Position numbers and translations under genes: made by a program
Assembly (NCBI GenBank): GCA_030641485.1
Contig: DAOWHJ010000111.1
Coordinates: 1-7,561, forward strand
From: Pseudomonadota bacterium
GTDB taxonomy: Bacteria > Desulfobacterota > Anaeroferrophillalia > Anaeroferrophillales > Tharpellaceae
Direction of reading: 5' to 3'
DNA length: 7,561 nucleotides
The notes under the pieces: model-generated
Databases searched by the model: none
What the model was told of the DNA's origin: nothing
Seen by the model: only the letters and a program-made list of their open reading frames with translations
Part shown: positions 1 to 4,982 of the stretch, piece after piece
How the letters are laid out: each line of letters starts with the position of its first letter
Numbering within the stretch: the first letter of the stretch is position 1

Positions 1-10
1 CTATACCCCC

Positions 11-36
11 CCCAGCGAACGCGTGAGATCGCTGGG
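11..36. repeat. Short perfect hairpin (8-bp arms)
   Basis: The arms cccagcga (11-18) and tcgctggg (29-36) are perfect reverse complements around a 10-base loop. A run of C precedes it (6-13), so a transcript on the minus strand would end the stem with G residues rather than U; it does not look like an intrinsic terminator in either direction. It may be a REP-like palindrome or the edge of a repeat that starts outside the window. Only its structure is certain. Confidence 0.45.
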
Positions 37-72
37 TTCGACACATTTCATCGCCGCAAAAAATCTGGATTT

Positions 73-117
73 TTAGCACTAAATATCGCATACTGAAAGC
101 ATCATATAAAGTGCTAA
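73..117 (+). promoter_or_regulatory. Candidate operator/promoter of the toxin-antitoxin operon
   Basis: Two perfect 8-bp inverted half-sites, ttagcact (73-80) and agtgctaa (110-117), lie 29 bp apart just upstream of the antitoxin gene. The AT-rich stretch around them holds possible -10 sequences (tataaa at 105-110, taataa at 115-120) but no good -35 box. Phd/YefM antitoxins and their toxin complexes usually repress their own promoter by binding inverted repeats at this place. That these half-sites are the operator is inferred from position and symmetry only. Confidence 0.4.
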
Positions 118-139
118 TAAAATATTATGAGGTAATCAA

Positions 140-424
140 ATGGCATTAAGCATAACTGAAGATATTCGTTCAATTACAGACCTGAAAAGGAATACTAATT
201 CAGTTCTTGGACAAATACAAAAAACCAAACGTCCGGTTGTCCTTACGGTAAACGGTAAAGCTGAAGCTGTACTTCTGGCTGCCAGTGAGTATGAAAAGAT
301 GACAAGTGCATTTAATTTACTCAAACTTCTTATCCCGGCAGAGGAAGATATCAGTAATAACCACTACAAGGAAGCCAATGCCTTTTTCAAGGAATTTAAA
401 CGTGAAGCAAATATATCAGGTTAA
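140..424 (+). CDS. Type II antitoxin, Phd/YefM family
   Basis: The 94-residue product has the length and layout of Phd/YefM antitoxins. An N-terminal DNA-binding half (about 1-54) contains the typical run RPVVLTVNGKAEAVLL (31-46) followed by SEYEKM, and a charged, probably flexible C-terminal tail (about 60-94) would wrap the toxin. By family knowledge it neutralises the toxin encoded next to it and represses their shared promoter; proteolysis of the antitoxin frees the toxin. The start is supported by a GAGGT ribosome binding site at 129-133, six bases upstream of the ATG. Its last 23 bases overlap the toxin gene, which suggests translational coupling. An inverted repeat at 73-117 is the likely operator. 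Base composition is clearly more AT-rich than in the trk or gltX region, fitting a mobile module. The family call is firm; the exact subfamily is not. Confidence 0.9.
   Translation: MALSITEDIRSITDLKRNTNSVLGQIQKTKRPVVLTVNGKAEAVLLAASEYEKMTSAFNLLKLLIPAEEDISNNHYKEANAFFKEFKREANISG
389..404 (+). promoter_or_regulatory. Ribosome binding site that sets a GTG start for the toxin
   Basis: AAGGA at 389-393 lies eight bases before a GTG codon at 402, inside the 3' end of the antitoxin gene. The protein starting there begins MKQIYQVNLSQQA, which is where ParE-like proteins normally begin. In-frame ATG codons further upstream (306, 378) would add residues with no family counterpart. Confidence 0.65.
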
Positions 425-701
425 CTTATCTCAGCAAGCCCAAGATGATCTGGAACGAATTTTTTATTACATTGCTAACGACAACATCAATAATGCCGCA
501 AATTTCATACTTCAACTGGAAAAGAAAATCTATTCTCTTGAAAGTTTTCCTGACCGCCATCCACTGATACCTGAGAATGAGTTCTTTGATACCAACTACC
601 GGCATCTGATTTTCAAAAAATATCGAATAGGTTACCGAATCGCTGAGAAATCCGTATTTATTTTAAGAATATTTCATGGTGCAAAGCTTCTGAACCTGTA
701 G
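402..701 (+). CDS. Type II toxin, ParE/RelE superfamily
   Basis: With the GTG start the product has 99 residues, the usual ParE/RelE length. It shows the family pattern in order: an initial beta strand (YQVNLSQQA), the helix pair QDDLERIFYYIA and NNAANFILQLEKKI (about 14-43), the turn SFPDRHP (48-54), then beta strands around YRHLIFKKYRIGYRI (66-80) and SVFILRIFHGAKLL (84-97). Family members either poison DNA gyrase (ParE) or cut ribosome-bound mRNA (RelE). The helices with DLERI-YIA and the PDRHP turn resemble ParE more, but the target cannot be fixed from sequence alone. The gene overlaps the antitoxin gene by 23 bp, the classical antitoxin-first order. No frameshift or early stop is visible, so the pair is probably intact. 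The start choice rests on the Shine-Dalgarno at 389-393. Confidence 0.87.
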   Translation: MKQIYQVNLSQQAQDDLERIFYYIANDNINNAANFILQLEKKIYSLESFPDRHPLIPENEFFDTNYRHLIFKKYRIGYRIAEKSVFILRIFHGAKLLNL

Positions 702-724
702 AAAAAATATAGGTAACGCCTACT

Positions 725-779
725 ATTTGCCATCATTCAGCGGCCATTTTTTTGTCGTTGGCCAGGCGGGGCGGCAAAT
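725..779. repeat. Nested inverted repeat
   Basis: An outer pair, atttgcc (725-731) and ggcaaat (773-779), encloses an inner pair, ggcca (742-746) and tggcc (759-763), the latter around a T-rich 12-base loop. Both pairs are perfect but short. The run of T lies in the loop and not after the stem, so this is not a normal rho-independent terminator. Confidence 0.35.
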
Positions 780-912
780 TCTAAGTGGAGGTTTGAGATT
801 ACAATCGGAACGAGAAAATGTTTTACGAGATTTTGAATTTGGTGCTGCGTAACGGGAAGGGCTGGGAACTCAATTTCGGGTTGCAAAGATGAGATGGTAT
901 CCATAAATAAAC

Positions 913-949
913 AGGTACCATTTACGGCGTAGTGCTGTCAATGGTACCT
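913..949. repeat. Perfect 10-bp hairpin downstream of the exonuclease gene
   Basis: The arms aggtaccatt (913-922) and aatggtacct (940-949) are exact reverse complements with a 17-base loop. The heptamer TTTACGG follows each arm (921-927 and 949-955), giving a direct repeat offset by 28 bp as well. On the minus strand the stem lies 26 bases after the exonuclease stop codon and is followed by TGTTTATTTATGG, so it could act as a weak terminator or 3'-end stabiliser. Without a proper U-tract a repeat origin is equally possible. Confidence 0.45.
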
Positions 950-975
950 TTACGGATAAATCTTAGTAGGCATCA

Positions 976-1533
976 TTAACCTGAAATCTCAATTTGCATC
1001 ATTTTGAGCCAGACTTTGGCGGTTAGTTTGGCATCGTCTAAAGCCCGATGCAGACTTAAATCAGTAATGGCGGCGGGGCCGAGAAGATGGCGGGCGACAT
1101 TTTCGAGTTTGTGACTTGAGAGTTCACGATTGTGTAAGCGGCTCAGTTTCAGGGTACAATGATGGGGATTGTTGAGGGTAAGATCAAGGCGGGCAAACTC
1201 GCTTTCGAGAAAACGCAGATCGAAAGCGGCGTTGTGGGCAATTAAATGATCGGCAGCAATAAAGCTGTGAAATTCTTTGAATATTCGAGTGGCGGCGGGC
1301 TGACCCTTGAGCATTTCAGGCCCTATACCGTGAACCCGCTGGGCGGCCCAGTGAATCTCTTTCTCGGTATTAATGAGGCTGTGAAACTCATCGGTCAACC
1401 GACCTTTTTCGATGGCGACCGCGCCAATCTCGATAACCCGGTCGCCATTTTTCGGGGAAAGACCGGTAGTTTCAAAATCAAAAACAATGTAACGCTGGGA
1501 AAGTGTATGGCTCTGCAAGCTGGAATACTCCAT
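976..1533 (-). CDS. DnaQ-like 3'-5' exonuclease (DEDDh family)
   Basis: The 185-residue product is a single exonuclease domain with all five expected catalytic residues: D19 and E21 in VFDFETTGL (Exo I), D105 in AHNAAFDLRFL (Exo II), and H162 and D167 in HRALDDA (Exo III, the DEDDh variant). The DEDDh fold uses two metal ions to remove nucleotides from 3' ends; relatives include the epsilon proofreading subunit of DNA polymerase III, RNase T and many stand-alone exonucleases. Here the protein ends soon after the catalytic domain and lacks an obvious clamp-binding or polymerase-binding tail, so proofreading, repair or RNA trimming are all possible. The ATG at 1533 is the only sensible start; a stop codon lies four codons upstream, and the ribosome binding site is weak. 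It is transcribed away from the rhomboid gene. A TTGACA box at 1590-1585 may belong to its promoter. Confidence 0.9.
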   Translation of the reverse strand: MEYSSLQSHTLSQRYIVFDFETTGLSPKNGDRVIEIGAVAIEKGRLTDEFHSLINTEKEIHWAAQRVHGIGPEMLKGQPAATRIFKEFHSFIAADHLIAHNAAFDLRFLESEFARLDLTLNNPHHCTLKLSRLHNRELSSHKLENVARHLLGPAAITDLSLHRALDDAKLTAKVWLKMMQIEISG

Positions 1534-1561
1534 AAAAACTATCTACGACCAAGGCCAAAAC

Positions 1562-1590
1562 TGCTATCATCGATTTTGATGATTTGTCAA
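1562..1590 (-). promoter_or_regulatory. Possible promoter of the exonuclease gene
   Basis: On the minus strand a perfect -35 hexamer TTGACA (1590-1585) is followed after 17 bp by ATAGCA (1567-1562), a poor -10 match. The start codon is 28 bp further on. The -35 match and the position are the only support. Confidence 0.33.
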
Positions 1591-1646
1591 TCAAAACATC
1601 TGGATGATTTTGGGGCTTCTCATAAGGGCAATATCGTAAAATCAGC

Positions 1647-1675
1647 TTGACAAGGTTCGACGCAAGCCCTATTTA
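1647..1675 (+). promoter_or_regulatory. Possible promoter of the rhomboid gene, with a dyad over the -10
   Basis: A perfect -35 hexamer TTGACA (1647-1652) is followed after 17 bp by TATTTA (1670-1675), a partial -10 match. The -10 lies inside a perfect small dyad, GCCCT-ATTT-AGGGC (1666-1679), which could be a repressor site or a hairpin in the leader. The predicted mRNA leader would be about 50 bases before the ATG at 1733. Confidence 0.4.
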
Positions 1676-1732
1676 GGGCGGCAATTGAGTTGAGTCGATA
1701 ATTATTAACTTGTTTACAGGTCCGGGATTTCT

Positions 1733-2284
1733 ATGAAAATTCGTTATAATGCGCCGGTCACCTTGACGTTTGCACTCTTATGCTGTGCGGTTATGGGGGC
1801 GCACCAACTTACCAACGGGGCCACAACCCAAACTTTTTTCACCGCCTACCCAGGGCTCAAAAGCTCATCTCCTCTTCACTATATCCAATTTTTTACCTAC
1901 ATTCTTGGACACGGGAGTTTTGCTCATTTAAGCGCCAACCTTTCACTATTACTTCTGATCGGCCCGATAAATGAGGAAAAATTCGGTTCTGGCCGTATTT
2001 TTGAGATGATTCTGGTAACCGCGCTGCTCACCGCAATTTTAAATGCACTCTTTTTCAATACCGGGCTGATCGGTGCCAGCGGCATTGTTTTTATGCTGAT
2101 TCTCTTAAGTTCGTGCTCCAACATCAGAGCCGGAGAAGTGCCACTAACCCTTATTTTGGTTGCCTTTCTCTACCTTGGCAATGAACTCTACAGTTCTTTG
2201 GGAAATGACAATGTCTCCCAGTTCGCTCACTTAACCGGCGGCGTCGTCGGGGCTTTTTACGGTCTCTTACGCGGCGGCAAGTAG
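1733..2284 (+). CDS. Rhomboid-family intramembrane serine protease
   Basis: The 183-residue protein is almost entirely hydrophobic, with about six membrane segments, matching the six-helix core of bacterial rhomboids. The diagnostic residues are present: HLSAN (H65, N69) in the second helix, the nucleophile motif GASG (S116) in the fourth, and a histidine in FAHLTGG (H166) in the sixth. S116 and H166 would form the catalytic dyad; H65 and N69 belong to the oxyanion region. Rhomboids cut membrane-anchored substrates within or near the bilayer of the inner membrane; the substrate here is unknown. A GGGA sequence five bases before the ATG supports the start. The next gene follows after 43 bp on the same strand and may be co-transcribed. 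The protein has no extra cytoplasmic domain. Since all catalytic residues are kept it is probably an active protease, not a pseudoprotease. Confidence 0.85.
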   Translation: MKIRYNAPVTLTFALLCCAVMGAHQLTNGATTQTFFTAYPGLKSSSPLHYIQFFTYILGHGSFAHLSANLSLLLLIGPINEEKFGSGRIFEMILVTALLTAILNALFFNTGLIGASGIVFMLILLSSCSNIRAGEVPLTLILVAFLYLGNELYSSLGNDNVSQFAHLTGGVVGAFYGLLRGGK

Positions 2285-2327
2285 TAATACTTTCAACCTT
2301 AAACTGTATCACAGGAGAAGAAAGATA

Positions 2328-2606
2328 ATGGCGGACACGATTGATGAGATAACCATTAACTACGAAGAGGATGGACAGCTTCTGGTCAAGGAAATTGACA
2401 AGGAAATTCTGACTCGGGGCGCTTGGACAACGATAGTCTTTCACTATCAGAACTGGGATAAAAAAAATGCGGAATTCGGCAAGGATCAATTTATAATCCG
2501 CCGTTACCAAAAAGTTAATGGCACATATATGCCAAAAACAAAATTTAATATCTCTAGCCAGAAACAGGCGGGACAAGTTATTGCTGCCTTGCAAAAATGG
2601 CAGTAA
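2328..2606 (+). CDS. Small conserved-looking protein, possible PC4/YdbC-like fold
   Basis: I do not recognise this 92-residue protein with certainty. It is soluble and charged, without signal peptide or membrane segment. After an acidic N-terminus (about 1-30) comes a stretch rich in aromatic and basic residues: GAWTTIVFHYQNWD (31-44), FIIRRYQKV (55-63), then KFNISSQKQAGQVIAALQKW (72-91), which reads as a short strand followed by an amphipathic C-terminal helix. This strand-strand-helix order with conserved W and RRY resembles PC4/YdbC-like single-stranded nucleic acid binding proteins, but the similarity is by eye and weak. An AGGAG ribosome binding site (2313-2317) ten bases before the ATG shows that it is a real gene. 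It lies 43 bp behind the rhomboid gene with no terminator seen between them, so an operon is possible, though no functional link is evident. Confidence 0.82.
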   Translation: MADTIDEITINYEEDGQLLVKEIDKEILTRGAWTTIVFHYQNWDKKNAEFGKDQFIIRRYQKVNGTYMPKTKFNISSQKQAGQVIAALQKWQ

Positions 2607-2622
2607 ATAAACTAATTAAAAC

Positions 2623-2751
2623 GTAACTATTAGCTAACCCGTAAATTCAGGGTACACAATCCCGGCTTCCCTAGGGAAATCAGATTATGTCCCCAGAATT
2701 CACTGAATTTCACCAATATATGGGGCTTTCTGACTTACGCTGAATAGTTAC
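2623..2751. mobile_element. MITE-like non-coding element with terminal inverted repeats
   Basis: The 129-bp segment begins GTAACTATT-AGC (2623-2634) and ends GCT-G-AATAGTTAC (2739-2751), which are inverted repeats of nine perfect bases plus three more after a one-base bulge. Inside are further paired blocks: AAATTCAG (2643-2650) with CTGAATTT (2703-2710), TCAGA (2680-2684) with TCTGA (2729-2733), CCCCA (2691-2695) with TGGGG (2721-2725), and the 12-bp palindrome TTCCCTAGGGAA (2667-2678). The hexamer ATTAAA occurs on both sides (2615-2620 and 2752-2757), a possible but imperfect target duplication because two bases separate it from the left end. No protein is encoded. Size, ends and internal symmetry fit a non-autonomous transposable element; a structured RNA leader of the next gene is the main alternative. 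Confidence 0.5.
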
Positions 2752-2770
2752 ATTAAACTAAGGAGAAATT

Positions 2771-3358
2771 ATGAGATTTGCTAAACTTTTATTACTGGGA
2801 GGACTTTTCATGGCTTTAACAATAGCGACTGTGACCGATTCAGGAGCTGCCGACAACCCTAAAGTTGTATTCGAAACCAACATGGGAACCATGGTTCTTG
2901 AACTCTACCCCGACAAAGCTCCGATCACCGTAAAAAACTTTCTCGACTATGTTGATGCTGGATTCTACGACGGCACTATTTTTCACCGTGTAATCCCCGG
3001 CTTTGTCATTCAGGGCGGTGGCTTTGATGACAAAATGGAGAAAAAAGATAACCGGAGCCCGATCAAAAATGAGGCCGACAATGGCCTGCGCAATTTAAGG
3101 GCAACCCTCTCGATGGCCCGAACCCAACAGATCAACAGTGCCACGAGTCAATTTTTCATCAACCTGAAAAACAACAGTAACCTCGATCACAGTGACGGTA
3201 ATTTCGGCTATGCGGTTTTTGCTAAAGTAGTTAAGGGAATCAGTACTATCGACAAGATCGCGGGCGTAAAAACTACGACCAAGGGCCACTACCGTGATGT
3301 TCCGGCAGAACCGATTACGATCATCTCGGCCAAACGTGAAGAGAGTAAAAAAGAGTAA
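2771..3358 (+). CDS. Secreted cyclophilin-type peptidyl-prolyl cis-trans isomerase
   Basis: The 195-residue protein opens with a signal peptide: basic MRFAK, a hydrophobic core (about 6-20) and a likely cleavage site near A26/A27 (DSGAA before DN). It should therefore act in the periplasm, helping proteins fold by isomerising X-Pro bonds. The cyclophilin domain spans about 31-188. The core motif FHRVIPGFVIQGGGF (71-85) supplies the catalytic arginine R73 and pocket residues F78 and Q81, and SATSQFFINL (123-132) supplies the Q127 and F129 equivalents. NLDH (137-140) stands where human cyclophilin A has WLD, so the cyclosporin-contacting tryptophan is replaced by N137, as expected for a bacterial enzyme of low drug sensitivity (inference). 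An AAGGAG site five bases before the ATG fixes the start. The MITE-like element ends only eight bases before that site, so it must shape the promoter or leader. A hairpin terminator follows the gene. Confidence 0.93.
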   Translation: MRFAKLLLLGGLFMALTIATVTDSGAADNPKVVFETNMGTMVLELYPDKAPITVKNFLDYVDAGFYDGTIFHRVIPGFVIQGGGFDDKMEKKDNRSPIKNEADNGLRNLRATLSMARTQQINSATSQFFINLKNNSNLDHSDGNFGYAVFAKVVKGISTIDKIAGVKTTTKGHYRDVPAEPITIISAKREESKKE

Positions 3359-3399
3359 AACTGTCTCATTCACAAACCCGATTAAGGGCTGAAAAGATA

Positions 3400-3440
3400 A
3401 GGGGTTCTCAATTTTGATTGGGGGCCCCTGTTTACCTTTC
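3400..3440 (+). terminator. Hairpin terminator after the cyclophilin gene
   Basis: The arms 3400-3412 and 3417-3429 can pair over 13 positions around a four-base loop (TTTG) when transcribed on the plus strand, including three G-U wobbles. On the minus strand those three pairs become A-C mismatches, so the structure favours plus-strand transcripts, i.e. the cyclophilin mRNA. The following GTTTACCTTTCC is a weak U-tract. It may also slow transcripts coming from trkH on the other side. Confidence 0.55.
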
Positions 3441-3519
3441 CTGCTTGCAATATCAATCCCCACTTGTATCAGTTCGCTTGAGAAAGGCCTGTTCTCGACT
3501 GCAACCTAGAGAATAATCT

Positions 3520-4971
3520 TTAGCGCTTCCAGAACATTGGTGTAAACAGGACTAAAACGGTATAGAGTTCAAGACGGCCAGCAAGCATGGCAAAACTTAA
3601 GGTCCACTTGATCGGATCTGAAAAATGGGCGTAGTTTTCGGTCGGGCCAACCACCCCGAATCCGGGGCCAATATTACCGACGGTTGCCAGGGCCGTAGCT
3701 ACAGAACTCAAGAGATCGACCCCAGAGAGGCTGACAATAAAGGTTACCACCAAAACAATCGTCATATAAAGAAAAAAGAAACCGGAAATAGCGTAAACGA
3801 TATTCTTACGCACCACTTGGCCCGAGAGTCGTAACGGAAACACCGCTTTCGGATGAATAAGATATTTCATCTCATTAAGTGCCTGCTTAAAGAGAGTAAT
3901 AACCCTGATCACCTTGACCCCACCACCAGTTGAGCCCGAACAACCACCAACAAACATCATCAGGAAAAGGATCGCTTGAGTCACATGGGGCCAGGTCTCA
4001 TAGTCGGCTGTCGCAAAACCGGTGGTGGTCAGGATCGAGGCAACCTGAAAAGCTGAATAACGCAGCGCATCCGTAAATGCCGGGTAGACTTCGAGGTTGA
4101 GTTTCCAGGCAATCACAATGGTAGCTGTGACAAATATCAGCAGATATGCTTTCAGTTCGGAATTGTTTTTCAGGGAACTGGCATGACCGGTCAGGAGCCG
4201 GAAATGGAGAACAAAGTTCATACCCGCCGCCACCATAAAGAAGGTTATCACCCAATCTATATAGGCTGAGTTGTAATAGGCGACACTGGTGTTTTTAGTC
4301 GAGAAACCACCAGTCGCCAGGGTCCCGAAAGTATGGGTTAGGGCATCAAGAAAATCCATCCCGCCCCCCATCAAAAGCAGAGTCTCAGCCACTGTCATCC
4401 CTAGGTAAATATACCAGAGATACTTAGCTGTTTCTGCAATCCGTGGGGTAATTTTATCGACTGTCGGTCCTGGCGCCTCAGCTTTAACCAGTTGCAGACC
4501 ACCAACCCCGAGCAGGGGTAAAATTGCAACCGTCAATACGACAATCCCCATCCCACCAAGCCAGTGGGTTAATGAACGCCAATAGAGAATTGAACGCGGC
4601 AGACTCTGAATTTCCGTTAAGATTGAAGCCCCGGTAGTAGTAAAACCGGAAATTGTTTCGAAATAGGCGTCACAAAATGAGGGAATCACCCCGGAGAGAT
4701 AAAACGGCATGGCCCCAAGCAGGGCGACAATTGCCCAACCACCAACGACAAAGAGAAAACCATCTTTAAATGAGGGATGTGAATGAGACGACGACCGGGT
4801 TAAAAAGAGAAAGGCTCCGGCAACCAAAACTGTGACTGCAATGGTTTCGGAAAATGCTTTCGCAACTGTCAACTCGGAGAAAGAGACCGCCACCGCTACC
4901 ACTGTCAACATAAAGGCACAAACTATCAGGAGCAGGTAGGATATTATCCGTAAGACAATTTTTGGATTCAT
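3520..4971 (-). CDS. trkH: Potassium uptake channel subunit TrkH
   Basis: The 483-residue protein has the normal TrkH length and is hydrophobic throughout. It forms the inner-membrane pore that takes up K+. The four selectivity-filter segments of the KtrB/TrkH/HKT superfamily are visible in order, each with its glycine: GFTTTGAS (109-116), LATGGFST (218-225), LTTTGFAT (314-321) and TVGNIGPGFG (430-439). The glycine-rich loop GGCSGSTGGG with K353 close behind (342-353) matches the gating loop of the third repeat, and the ending AGRLELYTVLVLFTPMFW (464-481) is typical. The ATG at 4971 lies 11 bp behind the trkA stop codon; the Shine-Dalgarno is weak, so translation is probably coupled to trkA. 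Transcription starts upstream of trkA. The gene is intact and converges on the cyclophilin gene. The assignment is firm; whether it works with Na+ or H+ cannot be read from the sequence. Confidence 0.96.
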   Translation of the reverse strand: MNPKIVLRIISYLLLIVCAFMLTVVAVAVSFSELTVAKAFSETIAVTVLVAGAFLFLTRSSSHSHPSFKDGFLFVVGGWAIVALLGAMPFYLSGVIPSFCDAYFETISGFTTTGASILTEIQSLPRSILYWRSLTHWLGGMGIVVLTVAILPLLGVGGLQLVKAEAPGPTVDKITPRIAETAKYLWYIYLGMTVAETLLLMGGGMDFLDALTHTFGTLATGGFSTKNTSVAYYNSAYIDWVITFFMVAAGMNFVLHFRLLTGHASSLKNNSELKAYLLIFVTATIVIAWKLNLEVYPAFTDALRYSAFQVASILTTTGFATADYETWPHVTQAILFLMMFVGGCSGSTGGGVKVIRVITLFKQALNEMKYLIHPKAVFPLRLSGQVVRKNIVYAISGFFFLYMTIVLVVTFIVSLSGVDLLSSVATALATVGNIGPGFGVVGPTENYAHFSDPIKWTLSFAMLAGRLELYTVLVLFTPMFWKR

Positions 4972-4982
4972 AATCTAGTCTA

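Larger units (their letters stand above)
702..975. other. Intergenic region rich in inverted repeats, no convincing gene
   Basis: This stretch separates the toxin gene from the convergent exonuclease gene. It holds two hairpin structures (725-779 and 913-949, listed separately). Several short open frames overlap on both strands, but none has a good ribosome binding site or recognisable protein. There is no hairpin with a U-tract right after the toxin gene. Several competing open frames together with symmetric DNA suggest remains of a repeat element rather than coding sequence; this is an inference. Confidence 0.4.

Noticed and set aside
306..401. Longer toxin with a start at ATG 306 or 378
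   Set aside because: The extra residues lie inside the antitoxin gene, have no counterpart in ParE/RelE proteins and lack a ribosome binding site as good as AAGGA at 389.
818..892. Plus-strand 24-codon open frame
   Set aside because: Very short, weak Shine-Dalgarno, and it overlaps other short frames in repeat-like DNA.
737..904. Minus-strand frame of 55 codons starting at an ATG
   Set aside because: No ribosome binding site, no recognisable family, and it overlaps open frames on both strands and the 725-779 inverted repeat. Could only be revived by homologs with protein-level conservation.
823..921. Minus-strand 32-codon open frame starting in the 913-949 hairpin
   Set aside because: Start codon is buried in a perfect stem, with no ribosome binding site and no family signal.
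2151..2594. Long minus-strand open frame across the rhomboid and PC4-like genes
   Set aside because: Antisense shadow of two well-supported plus-strand genes; its sequence has no family character and many scattered basic residues.
3480..3495. Small inverted repeat GAGAA/TTCTC after trkH
   Set aside because: Only five pairs and no U-tract in either direction, so it is not supported as the trkH terminator.
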